From Larimichthys crocea (Eukaryota > Chordata > Actinopteri > Sciaenidae): a stretch of 64,000 bases of DNA. The translations under genes were made by a program, and so were the position numbers. The stretch spans positions 16,118,871 to 16,182,870 of the forward strand of contig NC_040028.1 of assembly GCF_000972845.2 (NCBI RefSeq), written 5' to 3'. Under the pieces are notes generated by a model that saw nothing but the letters and a program-made list of their open reading frames with translations, had not been told where the DNA came from and did not search any database. Position 1 is the stretch's first letter, and each line of letters begins with the position of its first letter. Shown here piece after piece: positions 36,701 through 45,684 of the stretch.

Positions 36701-38468
36701 AATAACCTCTCTGACACAGAGCTGTCTCCAATATTAATCAGCTTCATCCAGATTTACTGTGATTACATTTCTACGAGCTCAGGCTGTAGGATCTGGGGTT
36801 ATTGTTGATGACGGTAAGAGCGACCAGATACCTGGTATTCATTACAAGCCTATTGTAATGTCATATCTGCAATACATTTCCATTATACTAAACAAATAGT
36901 GTTACCATGAGGACCAACTTAAGCGCAGCAGTACAGATTGGCTCAAATTAGGCACATGGGACATTGCTGAATGCCATAAATCTAAAGTATTATATTCATC
37001 TCTAACAAAAGAAGAGCTGGCTATTGTAATAGATTTTAAATATACCGTATTTTCCCTCTACTTTGTAATTGCAGCAAGGCACCTCCTCATGAGGGGGTGG
37101 ACATGGACAACAATCTTTTTCCAGGTATCCAGGCCTTAATATGAAATAATAACTCAGGTGATTTGTTTCCTTTGGTGATATGGCCATTACACAGAAATGT
37201 CAGTGCTTTTATCTGCATTTACTGCCCTGCTACCACTGCTTTACATGGTGTCATGGTCATACATTCATCGCTCAGGCTACTGATGAATAGGTACATGAAT
37301 AAATCCAGAGTTTCTTTTGCATTTCTAAAGAACAAAGGGCAAGTAAAACCCTCACTCTGAATAAAAACTGAACCAAAGTGCTTTTACCAAAGGCTGGAAT
37401 GACCGTGAAAAGAGTTTCCAGGCTCATTCAGAGTTATTTAACAGTCACAGTCCTGTTCTAAAGGTCACGGACAGACTTACAATGCACAAATGTGATAATT
37501 TCTGCTTCCATATTTGTGCTATTATCAGGCTGGAAGCTTTATGGGAAACCATCACAGTCCCCACCTTTTAAAGTCTCACTTATGATGTGATCTCTCCCTC
37601 TCTCTAACTAAACAATTGCCAAATGTGTCAGGCATACCTCTCCCAACAAACATCAACAAGTTGCCACAAGCAAACACTGTCTGCTGACATCATTTCATGT
37701 AAGAGAGCTGAATCATTTGTGGTGTCCTGTGACGCAGCTACAAAAAACTATAGTGCCTCCCTTTACTAATAACTAATGTTTGTCTTATTTGTCACACTTG
37801 GTGATGTTGCAATGGTTAATAAAAGCCATATGCTTTGGATGTATTACATAACATGTAGGGGTGCAGTAAGAGAGTCCGCATGAAGAAAGTCAGAATATGA
37901 CCGTTTAAGGATCAAAGCAGCATACCGACAATCTTGGGGCTTTAGGGATTTCTAGCAACTTCCGGAATTTGGATATACTGTTTATACGAGGCGCAGGAGC
38001 GCGCTTAAGTCCTGCTCGCTCCCGAGCGTTAATTCTTGTATGAAGTTCCTCACGGATGCAGTGCAGACATATAAAGTAACACGCGTAAAGAGACCCAAGT
38101 TTTTGGACACTTTTCGGACCCACACAGTCGCATTGCCAAGGTAATTATCAAAATCAGTTGACGCAAACACCATCACCGTCTCTCCAACCTGGACGCATCT
38201 CCAAGAAATATTAGGAAAGAGGTAGACAACTCCGGACATGCTCTGAATTTTTTTTTATTGTTAACTCATTAAATAAAATCTGACAGCTTCAATAACGTGC
38301 ACCGTGAAGTTTTTCACTGACCTTATACGACGTCTCCTCTACTTCGGTACCATAATGTCGCATCAGCGTCGTGTCCAAGCTCCTGGTCTGCCTCAGTCTC
38401 CTCCTGGAAATACTTTTGGGGCTCATCGAGCACGAGAAAACACTGCTTAACAATCCTTGAGCGGACAT
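20255..38468 (-). CDS. arhgap6: arhgap6, Rho GTPase-activating protein 6, complete coding region in 13 exons
   Basis: Thirteen exons with GT-AG borders join in phase to 789 codons plus stop: 38468-38322, 26907-26748, 26400-26332, 25518-25256, 25064-24869, 24759-24704, 24618-24468, 24345-24197, 22914-22735, 22024-21927, 21765-21509, 20999-20925, 20823-20255. The start [14 protein letters not shown] and the end DTLPETLV match human ARHGAP6 as I remember it. The RhoGAP domain covers about residues 255-455. It has the arginine finger at R287 ([16 protein letters not shown]) and the conserved Asn-bearing helix [11 protein letters not shown] near 407-417. The family stimulates GTP hydrolysis by RhoA, and ARHGAP6 is also linked to actin remodelling. 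The human long form is about 974 residues; the difference lies mainly in a short exon 1 and a shorter Ser/Pro-rich tail. Recognition is by eye. Confidence 0.97.
20868..20882. repeat. (TA)n repeat in arhgap6 intron 12
   Basis: Short TA repeat about 45 bp from the exon 13 acceptor, in the likely branch-point side of a 101 bp intron. Confidence 0.9.
20925..20999 (-). CDS. arhgap6: arhgap6 exon 12
   Basis: A 75 bp exon with acceptor CTCCTGTTAG and donor ACCG|GTATGG. It encodes [20 protein letters not shown] and then YHIT. The two-Trp block FWDTWNELF corresponds to human FDIWGTWHSTL. The phase is 2 in and 1 out. Confidence 0.88.
21000..21508 (-). other. arhgap6: arhgap6 intron 11
   Basis: 509 bp of AT-rich sequence between exons 11 and 12, with no other feature seen. 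Confidence 0.9.
21509..21765 (-). CDS. arhgap6: arhgap6 exon 11 (Ser-rich tail)
   Basis: The acceptor is CTTTCTGCAG and the donor AAAG|GTGAAC. Eighty-five full codons are rich in Ser. They include [20 protein letters not shown] and VLSDR, matching human [25 protein letters not shown]. The remainder ([19 protein letters not shown]) is diverged and probably disordered. Confidence 0.95.
21927..22024 (-). CDS. arhgap6: arhgap6 exon 10
   Basis: The acceptor is GATCCTCACAG and the donor ACTC|GTGAGT. It encodes [20 protein letters not shown] and then [12 protein letters not shown], matching human [28 protein letters not shown] as remembered. It lies just C-terminal to the RhoGAP domain. Confidence 0.96.
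22025..22734 (-). other. arhgap6: arhgap6 intron 9
   Basis: 710 bp with poly(T)/poly(A) runs near 22310 and 22660. No gene or recognised repeat. Confidence 0.9.
22735..22914 (-). CDS. arhgap6: arhgap6 exon 9 (end of RhoGAP domain)
   Basis: Exactly 60 codons, with acceptor TCTGTTTAG and donor ACG|GTAAGC. It encodes [20 protein letters not shown], then [20 protein letters not shown] and [31 protein letters not shown] is the signature RhoGAP helix that packs against the GTPase switch regions. This is the most strongly conserved exon of the gene. Confidence 0.98.
22915..24196 (-). other. arhgap6: arhgap6 intron 8
   Basis: 1282 bp, the only long intron inside the RhoGAP coding block; its neighbours are 85-191 bp. 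The 23280-23700 part is rich in TTAAT-type motifs and could be conserved noncoding DNA. No exon was found. Confidence 0.85.
24197..24345 (-). CDS. arhgap6: arhgap6 exon 8 (RhoGAP helices)
   Basis: The acceptor is TTTCTCTGCAG and the donor GAG|GTAAAC. It encodes [20 protein letters not shown], then [20 protein letters not shown] and DSLDSEGQE, matching the human [21 protein letters not shown] region. The phase is 2 in and 0 out. Confidence 0.96.
24468..24618 (-). CDS. arhgap6: arhgap6 exon 7 (RhoGAP middle)
   Basis: The acceptor is TATTTCACGCAG. The exon encodes [20 protein letters not shown] and then [20 protein letters not shown] through TAFINAM, with the RhoGAP block ending in the DPLL motif. 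Several GT choices exist near the 3' end. Only ATGT|GTGAGG keeps frame, giving Leu at the junction and aligning with human FINTLLLEP. Confidence 0.95.
24704..24759 (-). CDS. arhgap6: arhgap6 exon 6 (arginine finger)
   Basis: A 56 bp exon between introns of 109 and 85 bp. It encodes [18 protein letters not shown]. The Arg in GIFR (R287) is the catalytic arginine finger of the RhoGAP family, and the following KKRVR carries the conserved basic residues. The acceptor is TTTGCCCACAG and the donor CAG|GTACGA. The catalytic Arg is present, so the protein should be an active GAP. Confidence 0.97.
24869..25064 (-). CDS. arhgap6: arhgap6 exon 5 (start of RhoGAP domain)
   Basis: The acceptor is TCTGCTTGACAG and the donor is CACG|GTACAC. 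The exon encodes [19 protein letters not shown], then [19 protein letters not shown] and CQHLEKH, which open the RhoGAP fold at about residue 255. Sixty-five codons plus one base make the phase match exon 6. Confidence 0.97.
25256..25518 (-). CDS. arhgap6: arhgap6 exon 4 (Ser-rich linker before RhoGAP)
   Basis: The exon is 263 bp, with acceptor CCCCTCACACAG and donor AGG|GTAAGC, ending in phase 0. It encodes [19 protein letters not shown] and then a Ser-rich stretch, [20 protein letters not shown], that is identical to human as remembered. It ends APRTRRR. The short segment between these two blocks ([17 protein letters not shown]) is less conserved. Confidence 0.96.
25519..26331 (-). other. 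arhgap6: arhgap6 intron 3
   Basis: 813 bp between exons 3 and 4, with no coding signal or recognisable repeat. Confidence 0.9.
26332..26400 (-). CDS. arhgap6: arhgap6 exon 3 (basic segment)
   Basis: A short 69 bp exon with acceptor CTTTTTTCAG and donor AAAG|GTAATG. It encodes [22 protein letters not shown], a strongly basic stretch matching human [24 protein letters not shown]. The phase is 2 in and 1 out. Basic stretches of this kind can act as nuclear localisation or phosphoinositide-binding segments, which is an inference here. Confidence 0.93.
26401..26747 (-). other. arhgap6: arhgap6 intron 2 with CA repeat at its 5' end
   Basis: 347 bp. On the gene strand the donor GTATTA is followed within a few bases by about eight AC units (plus-strand GT repeat 26724-26740). 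Confidence 0.85.
26748..26907 (-). CDS. arhgap6: arhgap6 exon 2
   Basis: The acceptor is TGTGTCCTCAG followed by GGT GAC TTC. The product begins [18 protein letters not shown] and ends CQIAIPK, collinear with human GDFTWNSMSGRSV...CQITIPK. The exon has 53 codons plus one base. The only donor that keeps frame is AAAT|GTATTA, a poor match to consensus, and it is followed at once by a CA repeat in the intron. The junction codon with exon 3 becomes TAT (Tyr), where human has Asp. Confidence 0.9.
30652..31860. repeat. tandem segmental array in arhgap6 intron 1
   Basis: The unit starting CAGYGTTGCCWCAGTGTCGGG is present at 30652 and again at 31381 (period 729 bp). A shorter inner segment (CAGTTGGAAGACCGGCTTAA onward) occurs three times. 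Its ZNF143/X-box-like cassette starts at 30927, 31171 and 31646. Each copy ends in an AAAC microsatellite. The copies differ by only a few bases, so the duplications are recent. Confidence 0.93.
30745..30773. repeat. (CA)n microsatellite
   Basis: About 14 CA units inside the first copy of the intron 1 array; shortened to a few units in the second copy near 31470. Confidence 0.97.
32025..32344. mobile_element. MITE-like element, family Z, copy 1
   Basis: The left end TTTAAAAGGTAGAGTGTGTA and the inverted right end TTTAAAGTACCAGTGTGTGG form terminal inverted repeats. The right end carries CACTAGATGCAACTAAATCC, a sequence I recall from an abundant percomorph fish repeat. No open frame is present, so it is non-autonomous. 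Confidence 0.75.
38322..38468 (-). CDS. arhgap6: arhgap6 exon 1 (start codon, residues 1-49)
   Basis: The ATG at 38468-38466 is preceded in frame by a TGA four codons upstream, which fixes the start. The 49 codons begin [14 protein letters not shown] and include [12 protein letters not shown], both close to the human N-terminus. The donor is AAG|GTCAGT, phase 0, and fits exon 2, which begins GDFTWN. Human exon 1 is roughly four times longer and carries a Ser/Pro/Gly-rich stretch that is missing here. A second coding exon in the 11.4 kb intron cannot be excluded, but none is needed to keep frame. Confidence 0.92.
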
Positions 38469-38700
38469 AACTCCCTTTCAGTGGATCAATTAGTGATTAA
38501 AATAGTCAAATAAATAATGAAATTATTATTCATATCTCTGACACAAGTCCAGTGTGAAGGAGCAGCACCAGTTTGTTCTTCACAGCAGCAGCAGCAGCAG
38601 CAGCAGGTCCCCAGCGCGTCACCATGCTGAGTATTATGAAATACGCGCCTGGAGTCCCCATGGTCACCACCTCCACCTCCCACATACTCTGACTCGGTAG
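38469..38700 (-). promoter_or_regulatory. arhgap6: arhgap6 5' leader/promoter region with CTG8 repeat
   Basis: Immediately upstream of the start codon. Read on the minus strand it holds eight perfect CTG triplets (38606-38583) about 115 bp before the ATG, flanked by GC-richer sequence with CpGs. No TATA box was identified at a convincing position, and the transcription start is unknown. Confidence 0.35.
38583..38606. repeat. (CAG)8 / (CTG)8 triplet repeat
   Basis: Eight uninterrupted CAG units on the plus strand (CTG on the arhgap6 strand), probably within the arhgap6 5' leader. Confidence 0.95.
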
Positions 38701-41700
38701 TTCCTCCTTTCATTGTTTTAATAATGATAAAAAATAATAGCATAGCCCCCCCATAACACAAACAAACAAATTAAGCATACACATTAGGGCATAAATCCTT
38801 TATTTGCTTGGTGGAGACAAAGTGCACGTTTGTTTAAATTAAATTAAAAAGATAAATGAAGTATGCACACCAGTCAGTGTAAACAGAAGGTAATTAAGCT
38901 TTGAAATATGACTCATGCAGTTTGTGGAAAAAAAAAAATACTGTAAAAAATGACCCACAGACTCAAATAATATATAAAAAATCTGGTTTGGTTTTAAACA
39001 GCAGTATCTATTTATGTATTTATGGACTATAACCCCCAAACAATATATAATCCTTTCATACACAAAACTAGTTTTTCAGATCTAAATATAACATATAATA
39101 GTCCACGTTTAATATATCCTGCTCACTGATTTACTACACTCTCACCCACCTCTCGCCTCATTTAACATATTTTGTGCTACCTCATCTTGATCTACACTTA
39201 AAATAATCTGCACACTGTGAACTCTTACTATTATTTCCTGTCAAATGCTTCTACACTGCTGCACAGCAGCTCATATTGTGTATTTCTATTTCTATTGTTT
39301 ATATTTTTTTTAAATCTTATTTTTTTTATATTTATATGTTTTAAAACATTTGTGAAGTAAATTTAAGTGGAGCTCTTTTAACTCAATCAACTAAAACTGT
39401 TAAAACGGAGCCATTACTTCTAATTACTCTCATTTGGCTCTCACTTAGTCTCATTATGAGAGTGACATAAACATTGGACAGACCTTGCCTAAATTCACTG
39501 TCCTCTTTTGACCACACTGCATTTTTTCCTTACCGTAAGGCAGTTGAGATACTTGGCATGTAGCGCCCTGGGAACAGATTCTTCCTGTGGGAGCCCTGGG
39601 GAAAGGACTTGTGTGATAACATGACATGTGAACCAGCACTGTATGGCCACGATAAGGATTCATCTGATACCAGAGTCCACCAAACAGACAGGGGAAGTAG
39701 TGATAAGAGGGCAGCTTTGCCTTTGATGAACTTATTTGGTGGATGGTGAGGTTTGGAGTAAGACTCCTAGCAGATTCGCATCGACTTCCCGTTATGTCAT
39801 TTCCCAGTAGGATAAGTGCAGCATCGGGAGCTTGCATCTACAAACCTTGTAACGGTTGCCAGAATAAACATTTGGCCCACACAGGTCCTTCATGTGTGGT
39901 GTGTTTGTGAAATGCAATTCATATTTCTGAACGCGGACAATAATTTCTCTCTTGATCAGCTTAACGGCTTTCCAAGAGGCGCCCTGTGCAATGCAGAGTT
40001 ATACAACAGGAATATAACGAGGAGTATAACGAGCAGCTTCCTGGCAGGGATGCCGTTAAGACTGCTGTCTCACTGGAACCATATAGGTTTCAGGGGTTAT
40101 ATGTGGGAGATCATTTTTCCGAGTGATTTATTGGATCAGTTCTCCAGTGCCGCTATTAGATTGTTGTTTGAAAGCTTACCAGGCTCGGTTGAGGCATTTA
40201 AATTCTCTTGTATAGACTTCTTCATGTGAGGCTAAGACCTGTGATGAGAATATGATGGCAACGATGTTTGTCTACAGCAACTCCATCAGGGAAAATAATG
40301 TTAATGTTACATATTTAAAATCATTTTGTAATACAATGGAGACTGGCAACATCAGATATATGTATGAGAGGTAGTACTCTAGTACTTTAGGTTATAGCTG
40401 AAGGACATTTACTCAGTAACGCTGGTTTTGAGTGTAGCATGCTGTCCATGACTGTATGAGTCAGCATGAGATAATGTATACTCCCTTTGTGAAGAACAGA
40501 CCACTACACAACTGGCCACTAGATGGTGGTAGTACACCCACATTGCTTCTTAAGCATGAACAGAGTTAAGGCAGAATGTGTTGTAATAATGACTGAAACA
40601 AGTGATTTGGAGAATTTACCTGGGTGGATTGTTGCCAGATTAAGCTGCTTGTAGACCTGGTCTCCGAGTAATCTCATCTTCAACCTCTTCCCTGTGCACT
40701 GTGTACAGTATTTCTATGCAAGAATATTACAGCCCCAGGTTTGCTGCCTGGTCATTTTAATAAAAAACAAATTAGATTATTAATTTGAGATATGAAACAT
40801 GTATCATGAAATGCAAGATTTTCACATAGGGTCCCCTTTCAACACACGTAGGCAGAGCCCACTTTCAAGGCCTTCTCATGTGAGTGGATATTGCTGTATA
40901 TGATATTCCCTTAGTCCCAAATAAAATTACAAATAATCTTATTGCCACAAACCAATTGCCACACAGTGAATGAGCTTTCTGGGCCCTGGTGGACCTCTTC
41001 TATTACAGAATTTACGAAACAATGAAAGCAATACCTATACAGTCCAATGCAATCCAACACAAGGCAGCAAATTCCACTTCTGCAAGGCTTATATTATCTT
41101 AAATCGTGTTCAGTTTATTAACTGTGACAGATGCACTGATTCAACGCTTGCTTGTGGTGCTGTTTGACTGTATCTTGTGGACAAAAATGCATGAATAAAA
41201 TCCAAAGCACCTGCACAACATCTACTGTAATACAACAATGCTGCAAAATGCGCCTCTCGAAATCAGAGTTAAACTAAAGCTTGTTTGACCAAAGAACTTC
41301 ACTACAATAAAGATTTTCTTCATTTCAAGTCAGTCTTGAAACCATTTTAAAGTAACGTACACAAGAGAATCTTGAGGTCAAACTCATGTATGTCTACCTA
41401 TGTATGCCGTGCACAAGTTCTTCTTTCCTGCTACAAACTACGGGGAACAAATGTAAATGAAAGAACGTTGCGTAAATAGCCCAACTTAACTTGATCAATG
41501 TGCAGTGCCTCCTTTCTGTCACTTGTCTGTGCTGGTGCGCTGTCAAACAGATCTAGTACAAGCTGCAGCCCCATGGCGTCATACTGTTATGGACCTTTAA
41601 TGATACACATTAAAAAGAAAGTCTGTCCCAGTGAGCTGTCAAAAGTGAGTGAAATGCCACCTTTGGAAATTACCATTATGTTTATGACACCTATTTCTCT

Positions 41701-42438
41701 TCCATTAGTGTGCAGATATTGAGCAACAGCCCAGATTTTTTAAGATGCCTGTTGTGTAGGCGAGGGACATGCAATTTAAATGCATTTCCTTTTTTATTAT
41801 TTAAGATCTCAACAAAATGGTAAGGTTCACTTTAACACAGCAGAAATCTAACATTTTACATCAGTGCGTCATCGCAGACATCATTTCAAACTGTACCTAA
41901 TATATGTATATGTAGCTCATGTGTTTGACACCTTTGTGTAGATGCAGTCAGTGCAAGGAAGTGAAAAGCAACGCATCCGTCTCCTGAAAACTGAGATGTT
42001 GAGACAAGACCCTTTAGTAAAGTGCAGCTACATTGCTATTATTACTCCGATTACCATCTCTTACATTTGATAGTGCATCTTCTCTACAGTGAAGGGGGGA
42101 AAATGGGAGTAATGGTGAGAGGAAAATGCAATCTTGATGTCAGACAAGCACTTGATTAACCACTTACAGAAGCTGCCTCTGTGTCAGGGTAAGGCCATGC
42201 CATCTCACATTTCCACTCAGCCTGATCCTTCAAACATTACTGGCCACACGGTATTGATTTTTCATTCTTCTGAATATCTCCTTGCCGTTGATCGAATTCA
42301 CACCAGACTATCAATGTTTCAAAGAGGCCTCCCCTCCCCTTACAGTATTGCCGGTATCTTCTCACCCTCAAAGCGGGCACACTCGACGCTTGCCCTCCAT
42401 TAGCTTCAGTTGTGAGTTTTCAACCAGAGAGTGAAGAC

Positions 42439-42512
42439 ATGGAAATTGACAGTACAGGCAAAAATGAAGTTTGTGTCAGCAGCACTTTGGACAGCACCCA
42501 AGAGCAGCAGAG
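42439..42512 (+). CDS. candidate alternative first coding exon of frmpd4 (A)
   Basis: An ATG in strong context (G at -3, G at +4) opens 24 codons beginning MEIDSTGKNEVCVSS and ending DSTQEQQ, plus AG, followed by the consensus donor GTGAGT. The next in-frame codon past the donor is a stop. Phase 2 fits frmpd4 exon 2: AG plus C gives Ser, the residue human has there. I do not recognise the peptide. The assignment is an inference from phase, donor quality and position. Confidence 0.35.
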
Positions 42513-44598
42513 GTGAGTCTGAGGCTTTTTTACTTCTTTCCTCCCACATATTTCAAAATGGTTGACAACAGAGAATGATGAGTCATTTACGATAGGGTTG
42601 AAACATGTCCCCCCCCCTTTACTCGTCTGTATTATATCTTACAGGAGTTGGTGTAACAAATCTAAGTTGTAACTGCATCAGTATCGATTGTGGACCGTGA
42701 ATTCTGTCTTAAAGTTAAAAAATGCTACGTGTCATTCTCACTATAAAAATTGCAATTGAAAAGACATTTCGTTTGTTTAGGGCTGAGGTGTATATATAAA
42801 CCGAACATAAAACAACACAGTTAGAAAGAAATATTGTTTTTTTATAGGACAGATATAAAAAGTAATAAAATGAAAGTTATGTGAAACAATTTCTATATAA
42901 AATGAGATTTTTCATCATACTAATAGATGACTAGAATCTGTGATAATTGTCTATTCACATGCAAAAACCAATTATCTCCCATGTCGTCAGGCTAATAATT
43001 ATCGTAATCCATGGCATTACAAATGATGTTAGTGTTCTCACAGATGCTGGCTGATAGGCTTGGAGCCCAGCCTGCAGCGACGCAGTGCTTCTGATTCAAG
43101 TGACAACATCGGCTTGGTGACCTTAGCGGCTTTCCATGGACACATTGATTTTTCTCCCACATTACAGATAATTGCTGGATGCTGTGAATCCTATCCTCCC
43201 AGGCCAGCAGGGAGGGGCTTCTGTAGTGTGTCGACACAAGAGTGTCTATCTGATTTGAGGAATGTGATATCCTGGCATCTCATTGACTGCCATTGACTTC
43301 TGTGCACTTCCTTTCTATGGTATGGGAGTATTTAACAGCTTATTAGGAGGGTTGTTTTTATGCCTGTTGGCGTCGTTGGTGTTCCACTTTACTGACAGTT
43401 AATTGTGTCCAAGGAAATATAATTATGAACGATGTTCTGAGAAAAGAGTTTGACTAAATGGTGCACTTTGATGTTAATGTTTGATTTAAACAGTAGGAAC
43501 ACCTTTCCGGTGTTAATGAGAGCAGCAGCTTTGTCCAATCAGTTAATGGGTTTCCAACTTGTTTAATTAATTATGATTAATGGCCTATTTGGCATTCTTC
43601 TGTGACGGCAAAAAAGATAATTATCACAGTTCTGTTTTGTAGCCAAATGGTGTAAATCACATTGGAACGAATGCCGTCTACGGCTTTTACAAATACATCT
43701 GTAACCTTTAGTCAGGGCCAAGCAGCAGCTCTTATTATATTAATATGGGTTTTTCTGTTCTGCATGGAGCGACTCTCATCATTTTATGCAAATGACGGCA
43801 TCTTCTGTTTGTTCTGCTCCATAAAGTAATGGAAAAAGTCACTTTTATTATGTGAGGCACGAATCTGCTTTGATGGACTAAAAAGGAACTTGGATCTTGG
43901 GCACATGGAAGTAAATGCAGCTTTTGCTCATTCTCTCAAGCCGCTATTTATTAGTTATTTTAGAACATTGGGATTGTTTTTGTTTCATGTCCACGAAAGT
44001 GGATTTTAGTAATTAATCAGAAATCCAAAGCTGTCATGTAAGCTGTCAGCGCGTCTTCACATTGTTCTAAGGAAACAAACGAGCCATCCACCCACGCACG
44101 CCGAACAGCGCTGTCAATTAGACGAGTCTCAGAACACACATTGCCTATCATCACCGTCTGAAGGCATCACTGCCGTGACCCCGAGATAACATGTTAAATG
44201 TGATTCTCGCCATGTGCACTGTGCAGGGTTATTATTGCTCTTTGAACATCCCCTGCCTATACTCTAAGTGGTGTGGCCTGTGTGTCAGGGAAAAAAAAAA
44301 AGAAAACAGGCCACTGATGCAACTCACTGTGACCCAGGGGCGGGTGTTAGGCCACATGATTGGATGGTTTCATGTGAAGCATTTATCTCACAGAAAGGTC
44401 TGCTTTTGTCTCCTTTAACCTCACACAGCGCTCCGCAGTGGCCATATGGCCACACACAGCTACTGTACACGCTTCAAGAGAAACTGTGTGTGCAGTTTGC
44501 ACATTGCACAAATTAAGCCACTAAAAAACAATAGCACGGTAGTGCACTTAAGAAATGTTTCCATGAAAGCACAGTCAGACTTGATGTTGCAGTTTTGT

Positions 44599-44626
44599 TG
44601 TGTGTGTGTGTATATATATATATATA
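44599..44626. repeat. compound (TG)n(TA)n microsatellite
   Basis: TG units pass directly into TA units. Confidence 0.95.
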
Positions 44627-45640
44627 CATAGGAAGCTGAACTTTTGCTTGTCACAGACTGCTGTGTGTACATGGCATGAGATGTCTTATGCAAGCAGTTC
44701 TATTTGCTTGCAGAGGCAAAGACACGTGCCTCAGTTCATAACTAATGGAAGACTGTGTATGCCATTCATGCATGAGAGCGTCTGCATGGCATAATGCGGC
44801 GTGAACTATCATGACGTTGAAATGTCATGGCTTTATGGGAGAATGCCCTAAAAAGCCCCCAAAAAATGTGGACTTGATAAAAATATTAAATATACTCATT
44901 ATTTGACAAACAATGTGTAAAAAGACATTGAAAATATGTGATAAAATAATATCTGATGCCACTATATAACATTTAGGTTAAGATCTAATTCTGTGATTTG
45001 TATAGGATTTCGATTTGGCTCTGTTAAGGGTGACAGTTGGCAGGCAGATAGTGATAGAGTTTGGATTATAGTCGAGGCTTAATTTTTTAAGCTTTCATGG
45101 ATGATAAAACACATGCCCATTTCCAAATGCCTCATATGGGGATTGGATTAATATTTCAGATACTGCAGTCCGGTTGTGTTCTGAAATGTTGTTAATAATA
45201 CCACAGAGAAAAAAACAGATGTTTGCTGAAAAAACACTCGAATATGTTTTGCTGTGACCAGTAGAATGGAGTTGAAATATAAAATCACCACAGGTGAACC
45301 AAAACAAAACATGTTTTTTTTACAAGAGGCAGCCTCGACCAGCACACCAAGTCATTCCAGTCCAGCTGTTCGGCATTGATCCCTCTGTGTTTTCCGATGC
45401 ACTGGCCCGGAATGTGATGTTATTTCATTACTGAGGCAGAAGTGACAAGCTCAGTCTCCTCCCCCAGGGCACCGGCCACTCACTTGGACAGGGGCACTAT
45501 ATGTAATCATAACTGAAGAGTCAGACGAGCACAGTTGCCTATGGAAAGCCCAAAACAAGCAGGCAGAAACTTTGGAGTCAGGAGACAGGACAGGAACACA
45601 CATCAAGTAAAAGAGGCTTGACAAGTGCTCGTCATCAGAA

Positions 45641-45684
45641 ATGGATCCAGACGACAATGAAGTCGGCGTCTTCACTGTCATTCA
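45641..45684 (+). CDS. candidate alternative first coding exon of frmpd4 (B)
   Basis: An ATG in context CAGAAATGG, with an in-frame TAA 33 bases upstream, opens 14 codons (MDPDDNEVGVFTVI) plus CA, then donor GTGAGT. Phase 2 again fits frmpd4 exon 2, giving His at the junction. The acidic peptide is unrecognised. It could equally be a chance short frame. Confidence 0.3.

Larger units (their letters stand above)
26908..38321 (-). other. arhgap6: arhgap6 intron 1 (11.4 kb)
   Basis: Most of the gene's length. It holds the tandem array at 30652-31860, a short inverted-repeat element at 32025, a CA tract at 30745 and AT-rich noncoding sequence. Human ARHGAP6 hosts AMELX in its first intron; I see no nested gene here. 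A minus-strand open frame begins about 80 bp inside the intron (38239-37982), but it has no recognisable homology. Confidence 0.8.

Noticed and set aside
26908..38321. Amelogenin nested in arhgap6 intron 1, as in mammals
   Set aside because: No Pro/Gln-rich secreted-protein exons were seen on either strand in the intron.
39454..40229. Two overlapping open frames of 127 and 137 codons on opposite strands
   Set aside because: No recognised motif, no splice context and no repeat match. Frames of this size are expected by chance in a window this long.
45470..45510. Possible RE1/NRSF-like site near candidate exon B (GGCACC...GGACAG)
   Set aside because: The left half lacks the TTCAG part and the spacing is not canonical, so the match is too weak to claim.
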